Positions 9,890 through 19,066 of a stretch of 64,000 bases of DNA are shown one piece after another. Origin of the DNA: an uncultured Kangiellaceae bacterium (GTDB lineage Bacteria > Pseudomonadota > Gammaproteobacteria > Enterobacterales > Kangiellaceae). The notes below the pieces were generated by a model. It searched no databases, was not told the DNA's origin, and was given only the letters and a program-made list of their open reading frames with translations. The position numbers were made by a program, and so were the translations under genes. The stretch covers positions 62,001 to 126,000 of the forward strand of contig CAJQOL010000007.1 in assembly GCA_905479925.1 (NCBI GenBank). Reading direction: 5' to 3'. How positions within the stretch are numbered: the stretch's first letter is position 1; every line of letters begins with the position of its first letter.

Positions 9890-10342
9890 ATGATCATGAA
9901 CGATAATCAAAAATCACCGTTAATAAAACTTGTCTATTTTAGCGAAGCTATCACTCCCCTAGACAATCTTGATGTTGAAATGATTCTAAAAGGTGCTCGA
10001 GAGAAAAACCATGACCATCATGTCAGTGGCATGCTGGTATTTTGTAACAGCTTTTTCTTGCAATGCCTTGAGGGCCCTCGCGCAGAGGTGAATGAGATTT
10101 TTGATGCCATTCATAGTGACGCAAGGCATTTCAACATGAACATTGTTGAAGTTAGCGAAATCCAAAAACGTCAATTTCCTGATTGGGATATGGATTACAT
10201 TGGTGATGTCTTAATGAAAAAATTAGACTTAGACTTAGACTTACCAGAGCTTGAGGAGTACGAACAATTCTATCCGCCACATCTGTCAGCTGAAACACTT
10301 GAGAAAATTCTTGTTCACATGCGAAAACTAAAAACGAGCTGA
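9890..10342 (+). CDS. BLUF (blue-light-using FAD) domain protein
   Basis: ORF; LVYFSEA (flavin Tyr), AREKNHDHHVSGMLVF (Asn), FFLQCLEGP (Gln), RQFPDWDM (Trp/Met) match the BLUF core. Confidence 0.85.
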   Translation: MIMNDNQKSPLIKLVYFSEAITPLDNLDVEMILKGAREKNHDHHVSGMLVFCNSFFLQCLEGPRAEVNEIFDAIHSDARHFNMNIVEVSEIQKRQFPDWDMDYIGDVLMKKLDLDLDLPELEEYEQFYPPHLSAETLEKILVHMRKLKTS

Positions 10343-10431
10343 ATACTTAATTTGTACATTAGCCGGTTCGTTTTTTCAACGACCCGTCAAATTATCCGAT
10401 AAGCTAACTTGCTTGTTATATTGATAAATAC

Positions 10432-10836
10432 CTAATTTTTGTTCAACCCTAGATCAACATACGCAATGATGTATCCATATTCCTTATCACTCAATTTTTT
10501 ATCTTCATGTAACTCTTTAGCATATTCGAAAGTCCAAGATTGACCATTAGGAGGTAAGGGAATACTCAAGTCCATTGTTAGTAAAGATTCATCGACAACC
10601 TTATGACCTTTTTCTACAACCTTTTTTGCACAGTAGCTCAATATATATTCCACAGCGTACTTATCAACTGAAGGTTGCCATGTATATTCTGTTTCACATG
10701 CGGTTTTATGTTCACCGTCCGAAGTGATGTACTCAAGCTTTCCCTGAGTTACACAAGCAGATAGAACTAGAATTAGTGATAATGAAAATAGAAATCGCAA
10801 TTTGATGCTCTCCTTGTTATACCTATAACGTTTCAA
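10432..10836 (-). CDS. hypothetical lipoprotein
   Basis: ORF with lipobox-like LVLSAC. Confidence 0.6.
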   Translation of the reverse strand: MKRYRYNKESIKLRFLFSLSLILVLSACVTQGKLEYITSDGEHKTACETEYTWQPSVDKYAVEYILSYCAKKVVEKGHKVVDESLLTMDLSIPLPPNGQSWTFEYAKELHEDKKLSDKEYGYIIAYVDLGLNKN

Positions 10837-10880
10837 TCAACTGCTTCAAAATTTTCGACCGGATTGCGGAATTATGATAT

Positions 10881-11903
10881 TTACTTCTCATACTCTTTCA
10901 GTTTCTCTTTCAGATCTGAAGACTCGGGATAAAAATGAATTGCCGCTTTCATTGCCTCTATAGCGGCTTTGGAATCATTCAGTTTATTCTTTGCAAACCA
11001 ACTAAAACCAATTAAATGTTTTTCTCGTGGCTTAATATCATACTTAAGTTTTTTTGAAAGAGCCTCATAGTGTTGAATATAATCATCGACTTTGATTTTC
11101 TGCATCTCTGTATCTTGAATATACCAATCTTTATAGACCCAGGCCAATCCATCATAAACTCCTTTAAAAGCCGCCAGCATATGATCGGTGTTTTCCATGT
11201 GGTTAACTGTCCACGTTAAATTTTCAGGTGAATGCTCAATAAATACGTCTTTAAGGGATTTGAACTCCTTCTGTATTTGTTGATGCTCCATGTCACCCAA
11301 TGAAACATAAATAGTGCTACTTAAAGTCTTTGTACTTTTAAAATACTCTTTGAGCAAACCGGAAAGTTGAGGAGCATGTTGAACTGAAGGACTTAATACA
11401 ACAAATGCGGAGAAAGAGTCTGGGTACTGCATAAACATATTTGTTACGAAAAGCCCAGACAATGAATGACCAACAATAAATCGTCCACCATTCGTTCTAT
11501 AGTTTTTATCAATGTATGGAAGAGCCTCTTCCCTAATAAATTTAGAATAATTCTGGGCCTGAGAGTTGAACTCTATACTTCCACTTTTTTTGAAAGGATA
11601 GTTGTCTTTACTATAATTTCCGCTATGAGGTAGCCCGACAACAATCATATCTTCAATACCAAACCTTGAAGACTGGACATCAACAATACTACTAGCCCAC
11701 TTAAAGTTATCCTCGTCATTAAGTGTAATCAGAACCGGATATGCTTTTTTGATATTATCACCGTAGTCGGCTGGCAACCGAACCAGTATATTCCTCGATT
11801 CACTTAATGACTGTGACTCAAATGATATCCGCTTTTCTTTTTCCGAAGCTGTGCTCTCTGGAATAGTGAATAACAGTAATATAGCTACTAAGATAATTCG
11901 CAT
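10881..11903 (-). CDS. alpha/beta-hydrolase (esterase D/IroE-like), secreted
   Basis: signal peptide; GHSLSG nucleophile elbow; MENTDHMLAAF with catalytic His. Confidence 0.8.
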   Translation of the reverse strand: MRIILVAILLLFTIPESTASEKEKRISFESQSLSESRNILVRLPADYGDNIKKAYPVLITLNDEDNFKWASSIVDVQSSRFGIEDMIVVGLPHSGNYSKDNYPFKKSGSIEFNSQAQNYSKFIREEALPYIDKNYRTNGGRFIVGHSLSGLFVTNMFMQYPDSFSAFVVLSPSVQHAPQLSGLLKEYFKSTKTLSSTIYVSLGDMEHQQIQKEFKSLKDVFIEHSPENLTWTVNHMENTDHMLAAFKGVYDGLAWVYKDWYIQDTEMQKIKVDDYIQHYEALSKKLKYDIKPREKHLIGFSWFAKNKLNDSKAAIEAMKAAIHFYPESSDLKEKLKEYEK

Positions 11904-12319
11904 TTCATAGATTTCCTTATACCTAAAACAATTTGATGAACTGTACCGCGAGCTTTACGTATTCTGACTTTACCACTAATTCCTGGCGAATATGCAACAG
12001 AAAATTATTCTCTTACATTTAACACTAAAAATTGTCTTTAAAGCATACCTTCGGTTCTCTTGCAGTCACTTAAAGCCATCGAAAATTGGGTTATAACTTC
12101 TAGAATCGTTCGAGAGCAACGGGAAAGCGAGAGAAATTAGAACAGCAGCGTATTTTTTAAAGAGAGGTTGCCAGCATTAATTTCTTTGCTGTAGATCCGA
12201 TTGAGCTCTCAATTTAAACGCATATTCTCTTCCGTTGCTTTGGTCAAAACAAATTAAATTAGGCTGAATTGAATTGAATTGAAAAAATAACAATATTGAG
12301 TTGTCCGGATAGGGTAAGG

Positions 12320-12886
12320 TTACAGAGCTTTTACCATTTTTATAACCGTATTATCCGAGCCGTTTTCGCCGGGAAATACGTCTCTACTGACCTCGACATA
12401 TCCTTTGGCTCGGTAAAGCGGCTCGCCAGGAATAGTAGAACCTAGTTCTATTGTCTTAAAACCTTCTTTCCTAGCGGCTTCTTCACCTATATCTAAAAGC
12501 AAGCCTCCTATTCCTTTTCGCGTCCAGTCTGGGTGGGTATACATTGCTCTTATTCGTGCAGGTTCTGTTGCGGGATCTGATAGACGGTCATCGCGACCGG
12601 TGGTATGGTCCCCACCATATAGAGTCTTTCGTTTTCCCCAACCACCACACCCAACTAAAATAGTTTCAGCATCGACTTGTGTTTCAATCACAAAATAAGT
12701 TTGATCTATAATTAAACTATTATCAACGCCCATGGTTTCTTTTGCCGCTTCGATTTCTTCAGTAGATAAAAACGACTTCATATTAACTTCAATTGATGCT
12801 CGCATTAATTGAATAATTGCGTCCACGTCATTCTGATTAGCAATTCGATGGGTGAATTTAAAGCGTTTTTTATCGGTATGTATCAT
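12320..12886 (-). CDS. GNAT family N-acetyltransferase
   Basis: ARIRAMYTHPDWTRKGIGGLLLDIGEEAA motif. Confidence 0.85.
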   Translation of the reverse strand: MIHTDKKRFKFTHRIANQNDVDAIIQLMRASIEVNMKSFLSTEEIEAAKETMGVDNSLIIDQTYFVIETQVDAETILVGCGGWGKRKTLYGGDHTTGRDDRLSDPATEPARIRAMYTHPDWTRKGIGGLLLDIGEEAARKEGFKTIELGSTIPGEPLYRAKGYVEVSRDVFPGENGSDNTVIKMVKAL

Positions 12887-12991
12887 TAAAAAACCTGCTA
12901 TCTAAAAATCATTCACTGAAACTGGATAACTGCAAATTAAAGTCAGTATCAACGTTAACTTAATAAAATACTGACTTTAAAAATCGTTCAT

Positions 12992-14257
12992 TTAAATCTT
13001 GTCACAACTTAGCTTTATTTGCCCAGGGGTTAGTCCCAGCATATGCGTTGAAACAAATTGACTACCATCATAATCCTGACCAAACGACGCATAATGAAAA
13101 CTACATAATCCATCTTGCCGTTTCATAACAATAATTCCCCTAATATGTCGTCCGGTAACAATTCCTGTTAGAGGGTGATGCTTTACTCGCCAATCAGCGC
13201 TAGTAAAGTAGGCATAAGGAATCGATTCCTTCCATTTCCAATTGCTAGCCCAACGCTGTGCGGCAGCAGTTATTTCAGACTCCAATGCAGCATTTTGCAT
13301 TCCTCGCTTTGGCAAAGTTTGATTGGCGACCTTTTTCTCGTTTTTTTCTTTACGACGACGGTCCATTTCAGTTTTTACGGTAAGTGCGTATTCAGACATT
13401 AGCGCATCGACGGAGTCTTGTTTTGATTTTTCGTTTCGAATACCACGAATGTAACCAATATCCTTCGCATAAACATTAAAGTAATGACGTTTGCCCCATT
13501 CTTTTTTACCAAAATCTCGGCCAAACTTAGCCCATACAAAAACACCGTCTTTAACATCAAAAATCACATTACCTCGACTATCCATATAGGTCTCGGTCCC
13601 TGTCAAACTGCTTTCATCAGTTAAAAATTTGAATGTATCGTTAGGGCATCTTTCACAGGCACTGAATATTAATGACTTGTTGGGCGCGTCCTTTAACTCA
13701 ATAGTCGCGGTTTGATAAGATTTTCCTGACACTTTTACCGGACTAGCAATATGGTAAGTTCCAGAACCGCGGGTTTGCTCCACTAAAGTTCCGGTGTTCA
13801 TGATTTTCTTTGATTGGTCGATAGCAAACGCCATGGCTCCAGCTTTATCTAAGGGGAGTGCTGTTCCTTGCTTTGCGTAGACGTTAAAAAACACCAACCT
13901 TGACCACTCTTTCATTCCTAGCTGCGCGTCAGGAATGGCGGTCACATAGGAGTTTTCGTCATAGGCAAAAAGATAGATACCGGCTTTAGAAAAATAGATA
14001 TCACGGCCCAAGGTTTCCGATGGCTCTTTTTGATAACTATAAACCACAGGAACACATCCAGGATTGCAACCTACAACCGCAACTACCGACTGGCCGTTCA
14101 TATCCGCCATTTTCATGAAGACTTTTTGAGTTGGCTGACCGTTACGACCTCTTTCAGGATTGAGAGTGTCATATAACCCCTCGGCAACCGCTGCAGAACT
14201 ATTGACAGAATAAGTCAGTGGAAAAATTAACAAGGAGATAATCAGTAGAATGCGCAT
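12992..14257 (-). CDS. hypothetical secreted protein
   Basis: long ORF with signal peptide; two internally similar segments (...KEWSRLVFFNVYAKQ / KEWGKRHYFNVYAKD). Confidence 0.65.
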   Translation of the reverse strand: MRILLIISLLIFPLTYSVNSSAAVAEGLYDTLNPERGRNGQPTQKVFMKMADMNGQSVVAVVGCNPGCVPVVYSYQKEPSETLGRDIYFSKAGIYLFAYDENSYVTAIPDAQLGMKEWSRLVFFNVYAKQGTALPLDKAGAMAFAIDQSKKIMNTGTLVEQTRGSGTYHIASPVKVSGKSYQTATIELKDAPNKSLIFSACERCPNDTFKFLTDESSLTGTETYMDSRGNVIFDVKDGVFVWAKFGRDFGKKEWGKRHYFNVYAKDIGYIRGIRNEKSKQDSVDALMSEYALTVKTEMDRRRKEKNEKKVANQTLPKRGMQNAALESEITAAAQRWASNWKWKESIPYAYFTSADWRVKHHPLTGIVTGRHIRGIIVMKRQDGLCSFHYASFGQDYDGSQFVSTHMLGLTPGQIKLSCDKI

Positions 14258-14443
14258 GCTTTGTCCCTAAGTCTTTGTTTAAATAGATATTAAGCGACCG
14301 TCTAGAATAATTGAGATTTTCAAACGGACCACTAAACCAATAATTGCCAGAAATCTTGCCATATTCTTGGTCTAATTCCAATGAACAATTTACAACCGAG
14401 CGGTTGTCAAAAATACGAAACTTACCGTTAGAGAGAATAACGA

Positions 14444-14830
14444 CTATTCAACGGCGGAAACACCGGGTGGATAATAAGTCACTTCAAACCGTATGCCGTC
14501 GGGATCTTTCATAAATAATGCTCGTACATCCCCAAAACTTTGAATATCCGGTACTTCAAAACCCGCCTGCTGCATATTAGCTCTTAGCTGCTCAACAAAT
14601 TCGGGAGTTGGTGCCGCAAAACCCAAGTGATTCATGCCGGCTCCAAATCGTTGGTAATCACTGGTACCTTGTTTCGCTTGCTTAAACTGAAAGAAAAAGC
14701 CTTCGCCGTCTGTCCAAACGTGTTCGCGTAGATAACTAAACCCGACTAACTCGAGTAGCTTGTGATAATAAGGCAAGCTTTGTTCTAGGGATTTCACCAG
14801 TATTGTAATGTGGTCGATTTTTAGTGGCAT
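14444..14830 (-). CDS. VOC family protein
   Basis: IDHITILVKSLEQSLPYYHKLLELVGF and FMKDPDGIRFEVTYYPP. Confidence 0.88.
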   Translation of the reverse strand: MPLKIDHITILVKSLEQSLPYYHKLLELVGFSYLREHVWTDGEGFFFQFKQAKQGTSDYQRFGAGMNHLGFAAPTPEFVEQLRANMQQAGFEVPDIQSFGDVRALFMKDPDGIRFEVTYYPPGVSAVE

Positions 14831-14897
14831 CCAGATCGCTCCTAAAGACTTTTAGTATTGCCAAGACTAATCATTATTTGGACTGTAAGCTAAGATT

Positions 14898-15836
14898 TCA
14901 AGCGTCCGAGCTTAGCCTAACTGCGCCAGGGGAAACTCCCAGTACCCGCTTAAACGCTTTAGAAAACGAAGACTCATTCTCGTAACCTACTTCTAACGCC
15001 GCAGCCAGCGTAGAAGCTTTTTGGTCTTTAAGCATTCGATAAGCTACCGACAATCGCCACCTAGTGACAAAGTCCATAACGGGCAAATTAACCACCGAGC
15101 GGAATAATTCAGAAAAGGTTGAACGCGACATATTACAGATTTTTGCTAGCTCATCGAGAGTCCATTTTTGGCTAGGCTGAGCAATAATTGCGGTTATCGC
15201 CGGATTAAGTTTATTGTTTGCCAATGCCGCAAACATGCCTCTATCGAGGCTAATATATTCACTCAGCATTATCGCCAAAATACACTCTGAGAGCTTTTCG
15301 AGCATAAAAGATGAACCTTGTTTGCTAACTAAGGACTCCTGTATCAATAACTGAAGAAAAGCGGATAAACGCGCGTCCTTACTATTTTTCTGGGATACCA
15401 CGATACTTTCCGGCAAATAATCCGTCATTTGTTTAACAAGTGGGTGCTCATGAACAAAATAACCACACACTAACCCTGTGCCGTCTTGCTCAAACCCATT
15501 AGCCAAATCTTTTGATTGGGCGGTATTTATAATCGAGCTAAAACTGGCGTCACTGCTAATACAATGCTTGGCATCATGGGGAAACAATACCAAATCGCCT
15601 TGGTTGAGTACCTCAATCGACTCTTTATTATCATTCACCATCAAATAACAGCGGCCATGGGTGACCAAATGAAAGCTTAAATAGTGCTTACCCGATGTAT
15701 CAATTGACCAATGACCGCAATACTGGCCGTTATTAAATATGTCAGCCCGCACCTTGAGGGTTGAAAAGATACTATTTAATACATCTTCGGACATATGGAC
15801 ATAATCTCCGTTATTTGGAACATAGTCGATTATCAA
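14898..15836 (-). CDS. AraC-family transcriptional regulator with cupin-like N-terminus
   Basis: C-terminal double HTH: WTLDELAKICNMSRSTFSELFRSVVNLPVMDFVTRWRLSVAYRML ... YENESSFSKAFKRVLGVSPG. Confidence 0.9.
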   Translation of the reverse strand: MIIDYVPNNGDYVHMSEDVLNSIFSTLKVRADIFNNGQYCGHWSIDTSGKHYLSFHLVTHGRCYLMVNDNKESIEVLNQGDLVLFPHDAKHCISSDASFSSIINTAQSKDLANGFEQDGTGLVCGYFVHEHPLVKQMTDYLPESIVVSQKNSKDARLSAFLQLLIQESLVSKQGSSFMLEKLSECILAIMLSEYISLDRGMFAALANNKLNPAITAIIAQPSQKWTLDELAKICNMSRSTFSELFRSVVNLPVMDFVTRWRLSVAYRMLKDQKASTLAAALEVGYENESSFSKAFKRVLGVSPGAVRLSSDA

Positions 15837-15889
15837 ACAAAAACATACACTATCTACTGTCGATTTTGACTTTAACTAGGAACTAAACC

Positions 15890-16372
15890 ATGTTTAAAAC
15901 AACTTCTCTCAATTCGAAATTATTTAGATCGTTTGCAGCTCTAACAGTACTACTTTTTTCAGCGGTTAGCCAAGCGGATGTTGATACACAAACCGATAGC
16001 AACGGCGTTATATTAGCAGGCCATGATGCAGTAGCCTACTATACAGAAGGTAAACCAGTGGAAGGAAACGCTAAATTTACCGCTGTATACAACGATGCAA
16101 TTTATCGATTCTCAAGCAAAAAGAATCGAAATACCTTTGTTAAAAACCCAAGCAAGTATGCTCCAGCTTACGGCGGTTTCTGCGCATACGGAATGACCTT
16201 TGGGAAAAAATTTAAGATCGACGGTAAAGCGTTTGAAATCGTCGACGGTGTGCTCTACGTCAACAAAAATCCTAGTGTTTACAAAGCATGGAAAAAAGAT
16301 GTGCCTAAGCACCTGAAAGAAGCAAACGCCGAATGGCCCGCCGCTAAAAATGTTGCAGCTGATAAGCTTTAA
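15890..16372 (+). CDS. YHS domain-containing secreted protein
   Basis: signal peptide, AGHDAVAYYTEGKPVEGNAKF and YGGFCAYGMTFGKKFKIDGKAF. Confidence 0.85.
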   Translation: MFKTTSLNSKLFRSFAALTVLLFSAVSQADVDTQTDSNGVILAGHDAVAYYTEGKPVEGNAKFTAVYNDAIYRFSSKKNRNTFVKNPSKYAPAYGGFCAYGMTFGKKFKIDGKAFEIVDGVLYVNKNPSVYKAWKKDVPKHLKEANAEWPAAKNVAADKL

Positions 16373-16375
16373 TTG

Positions 16376-16408
16376 AAAAAAGAGCGATATATTAATAGCT
16401 ATCGCTCT
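16376..16408 (-). terminator. putative intrinsic terminator, minus strand (possibly bidirectional)
   Basis: AGAGCGATA/TATCGCTCT perfect 9-bp stem with an A6 run on the + strand (T6 on the minus). Confidence 0.55.
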
Positions 16409-16509
16409 AATCCATTAGCTCTTTGTTTTTTGTTTCCCACCCCATGGGTTTCTCACTCTCTCCGTTAATTTTTAGGTTAGGAACTCGTGTGGTGGTGACA
16501 ATTTAACAT

Positions 16510-16866
16510 TTAAACCTCTTTGATTTTTTCTAATAATATGACTTTTGACAAATCTACCTCCGTAATACTCCTCACTAATATTCCCGATGATCTAGCGATT
16601 GTTAATGTATGCCTTTCCATCAAAATAATCACGCGTTGGAGAAGTATAAATTTCACCCTATTTAAGGCGACGGGCATTTCCAAAAAGACTATTTGAGCGA
16701 CTTTACTTTGTATAACCAAAGCTTTGATATAAGAAGACCATAACAATATTCTCACAGTTATAATTGATATGAATTTTGAATGAGATAAATTTAGAATAAA
16801 ATTAACACCGTCCTTTAAAACAACTGTGATACTCCGCATCAACCCTTCTGACGGCGTTAAATTCAC
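16510..16866 (-). CDS. uncertain small ORF
   Basis: 118-aa open frame followed on the minus strand by a plausible terminator; no family recognised. Confidence 0.3.
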   Translation of the reverse strand: MNLTPSEGLMRSITVVLKDGVNFILNLSHSKFISIITVRILLWSSYIKALVIQSKVAQIVFLEMPVALNRVKFILLQRVIILMERHTLTIARSSGILVRSITEVDLSKVILLEKIKEV

Positions 16867-16887
16867 TGATTGAAATTGGCTATCAAT

Positions 16888-17327
16888 ATGAATAAAGGAA
16901 TAACTGAGATAATTGTTTTTTTGATAGTCGGCTGTTTAGTCATCCTACTAGCGGACTATTTAAGTAAGGAAACAAAATCCTTTTTGAAAAAAAAGCTCAA
17001 CCGGCTTACGGTGAAGTCATTGGATTTGAAACGATAGAGGATAGGGACGGGGGTGCGACCTACGCGCCAATTATCAAATTCAGAACTAACAAAGATATCT
17101 ACGCTGAATTTACCTCACCGAGTAGTTCCTATCCCAAAGCTTATGACATCGGAGAGAGACTTGAAATACTCTATCTTCCTAACAATCCAAAAGTCGGTAA
17201 AGTCGACTCTTTTATCAGCATTTGGGGAGCCAGTTTAGCGGTCTTTTTCTTGGGTAGTTCGTTTTGCTTGGTGGCTATTTGGGAGCTTATAAAACTCGTT
17301 AAAAACGCCCTGGTCAAGCCTACATAG
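16888..17327 (+). pseudogene. DUF3592-like membrane protein, frameshifted at A8 run 16987-16994
   Basis: frame 1 MNKGITEIIVFLIVGCLVILLADYLSKETKSFLKKK continues in the -1 frame as AQPAYGEVIGFETIEDRDGGATYAPIIKFRTNKDIYAEFTSPSSSYPKAYDIGERLEILYLPNNPKVGKVDSFISIWGA... Confidence 0.7.
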
Positions 17328-17373
17328 ACAGTCATTCAAACGACAAACGATCCCGTCGTAGTTATTCTTCTAG

Positions 17374-17505
17374 TCTATTGCGTATAGTCTAACTTTGCTT
17401 CGAATAAGCTTTGTTAAAAACCTTCAAGTTAACACCAGCTTTAAAGTGGACGGTGCGGTCTTGGGGAAAACAATTAAGATCGATGGTAAACCATTCCATT
17501 ACTGA
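17374..17505 (+). pseudogene. decayed fragment of a YHS-domain gene
   Basis: frame reads SIAYSLTLLRISFVKNLQVNTSFKVDGAVLGKTIKIDGKPFHY*, similar to FVKNPSKY...FGKKFKIDGKAFEI of the YHS gene at 15890-16372. Confidence 0.6.
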
Positions 17506-18929
17506 AACAAGCTTTCAATCAACCAACCCATAACCACATAAAATGAATGATGTGCTTTTCCTTGCTCCCTAAGATTTATTAACTGTTGTCTGTCTAGATA
17601 CCGGCCATCAACAAAAACAGCCTGCGGTTGGACTAAAGTAGAAAGATTCTCCAGTGGATTATCCTTTAGCAAAATTAAATCAGCCAGACAGCCGACTTTT
17701 ATTTCACCGCATAGATTATTCACTTTAACCACCTCAGAAGAATTGATCGTAGCGGCCTTAAGAATATCACCTTTGTGAACATTTAATTTTTCAAGAATCT
17801 CAAGCTCTCGATGAAACGATAACCCTGGCATCGTCAGAGCAGGACCGGTATCTGAGCCAATGGCTACAATTGCCCCCTTTTCAAATAACGCCTGTGTGAT
17901 TGCAAAATGTGCCCGTGTTTTAGTGGATTCCCAATCATTGCTACTTGCCTCAAATTGCGGCGATAATTGCTTTTGCCCTACAAAGGCCGTGAAACCGGTT
18001 AAATAGTCCCACTCAATCGATTCTTTAAACGCGTTTCCATGTTCGCTAGCCTGATATATATTATCAAAGGCAACCAACGTCGTTACAACCGGAAGCTTGC
18101 TATCAGCGATGGTTTCTGCAAGTTGATCGACACTGGTTCGGGTTGCTTTATATTTTAACGCAACTTGAAAAAGCTCTTCTACATGCTCTATTGAGGCCAT
18201 GGCTAAGTTAACAGATTGGGCAAAATCTATCTGAGAAGAGGGATGACCCGCAACCGGTAAGTTCAGCTTGCTAGCCTCGTCGATAACAGCATCAAGCATT
18301 TTTTTATTTAAGCCGTTATAGACTTTGATCCCTTGATATCCCATCTCAGCATACTGACGTACTAATGAACGGCCATGAACGGGAGAGTCAACCCTTTGGT
18401 GAAAAGGTCCTATTTGATCTCCGGCATTCAAAGCCGGACTATAGGTCACTAGTCGACTACCAACCGCTTGATTATCATCGAAATCCTTCTGCCACCTAAG
18501 GTGAGCCGGCATTCCAGCCATATTTCTTACCGTTGTTATGCCATGACTAAGGTAAAGTCCTAGATCTTGTGGGTCAAAAACATGCACATGGGCATCCACT
18601 AAACCAGGTGCTAGATATTGTCCTCTTGCGTCAACTCGAAATATGGCTTGCTGCTCAACTTCATTTAGCAGCAACTTAGAATGACCGAGAGCTAATATTT
18701 TGCCATTTTCTATCAATACAGACTGGTTGGGTATGATTTGATTTTGAGCGACATCAACTAACTGAACATTTTCGATAAGGATTCTCTCATGCCTTTTGCT
18801 ATCAATCTTAAGCTCGGGAGAGCTAAACCGACTAAGCGGTATTGATAAAACGACTAATACCACCGCAACAAGCACTAACGCCAATAGGGCTTTAAGTAGT
18901 TTGCCGCCAAGAGACAGAACTTTTTTCAT
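17499..18929 (-). CDS. amidohydrolase family protein
   Basis: GLVDAHVHVFDP, SIEHVEEL, AIGSDTG and CLADLILLKDNPL motifs. Confidence 0.9.
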   Translation of the reverse strand: MKKVLSLGGKLLKALLALVLVAVVLVVLSIPLSRFSSPELKIDSKRHERILIENVQLVDVAQNQIIPNQSVLIENGKILALGHSKLLLNEVEQQAIFRVDARGQYLAPGLVDAHVHVFDPQDLGLYLSHGITTVRNMAGMPAHLRWQKDFDDNQAVGSRLVTYSPALNAGDQIGPFHQRVDSPVHGRSLVRQYAEMGYQGIKVYNGLNKKMLDAVIDEASKLNLPVAGHPSSQIDFAQSVNLAMASIEHVEELFQVALKYKATRTSVDQLAETIADSKLPVVTTLVAFDNIYQASEHGNAFKESIEWDYLTGFTAFVGQKQLSPQFEASSNDWESTKTRAHFAITQALFEKGAIVAIGSDTGPALTMPGLSFHRELEILEKLNVHKGDILKAATINSSEVVKVNNLCGEIKVGCLADLILLKDNPLENLSTLVQPQAVFVDGRYLDRQQLINLREQGKAHHSFYVVMGWLIESLFQ

Positions 18930-19066
18930 ATCAAACTTTCCTTCAATAAACCATGCCGCGAATAGTTGGAGTTAAAAATAAATGGGCATTAAATAGAGAT
19001 GCTTGATAAGAAAGTAACTTAACAACAGAGGTAAAAAGCCCAAACTCCGGAATCTGGACCTATTAT

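Noticed and set aside
12265-12285. GAATT microsatellite (gaattgaattgaattg)
   Set aside because: Short AT-rich simple repeat in an intergenic gap; no supporting context.
17053-17238. 61-aa + ORF
   Set aside because: Out-of-frame shadow of the DUF3592-like C-terminal coding segment.
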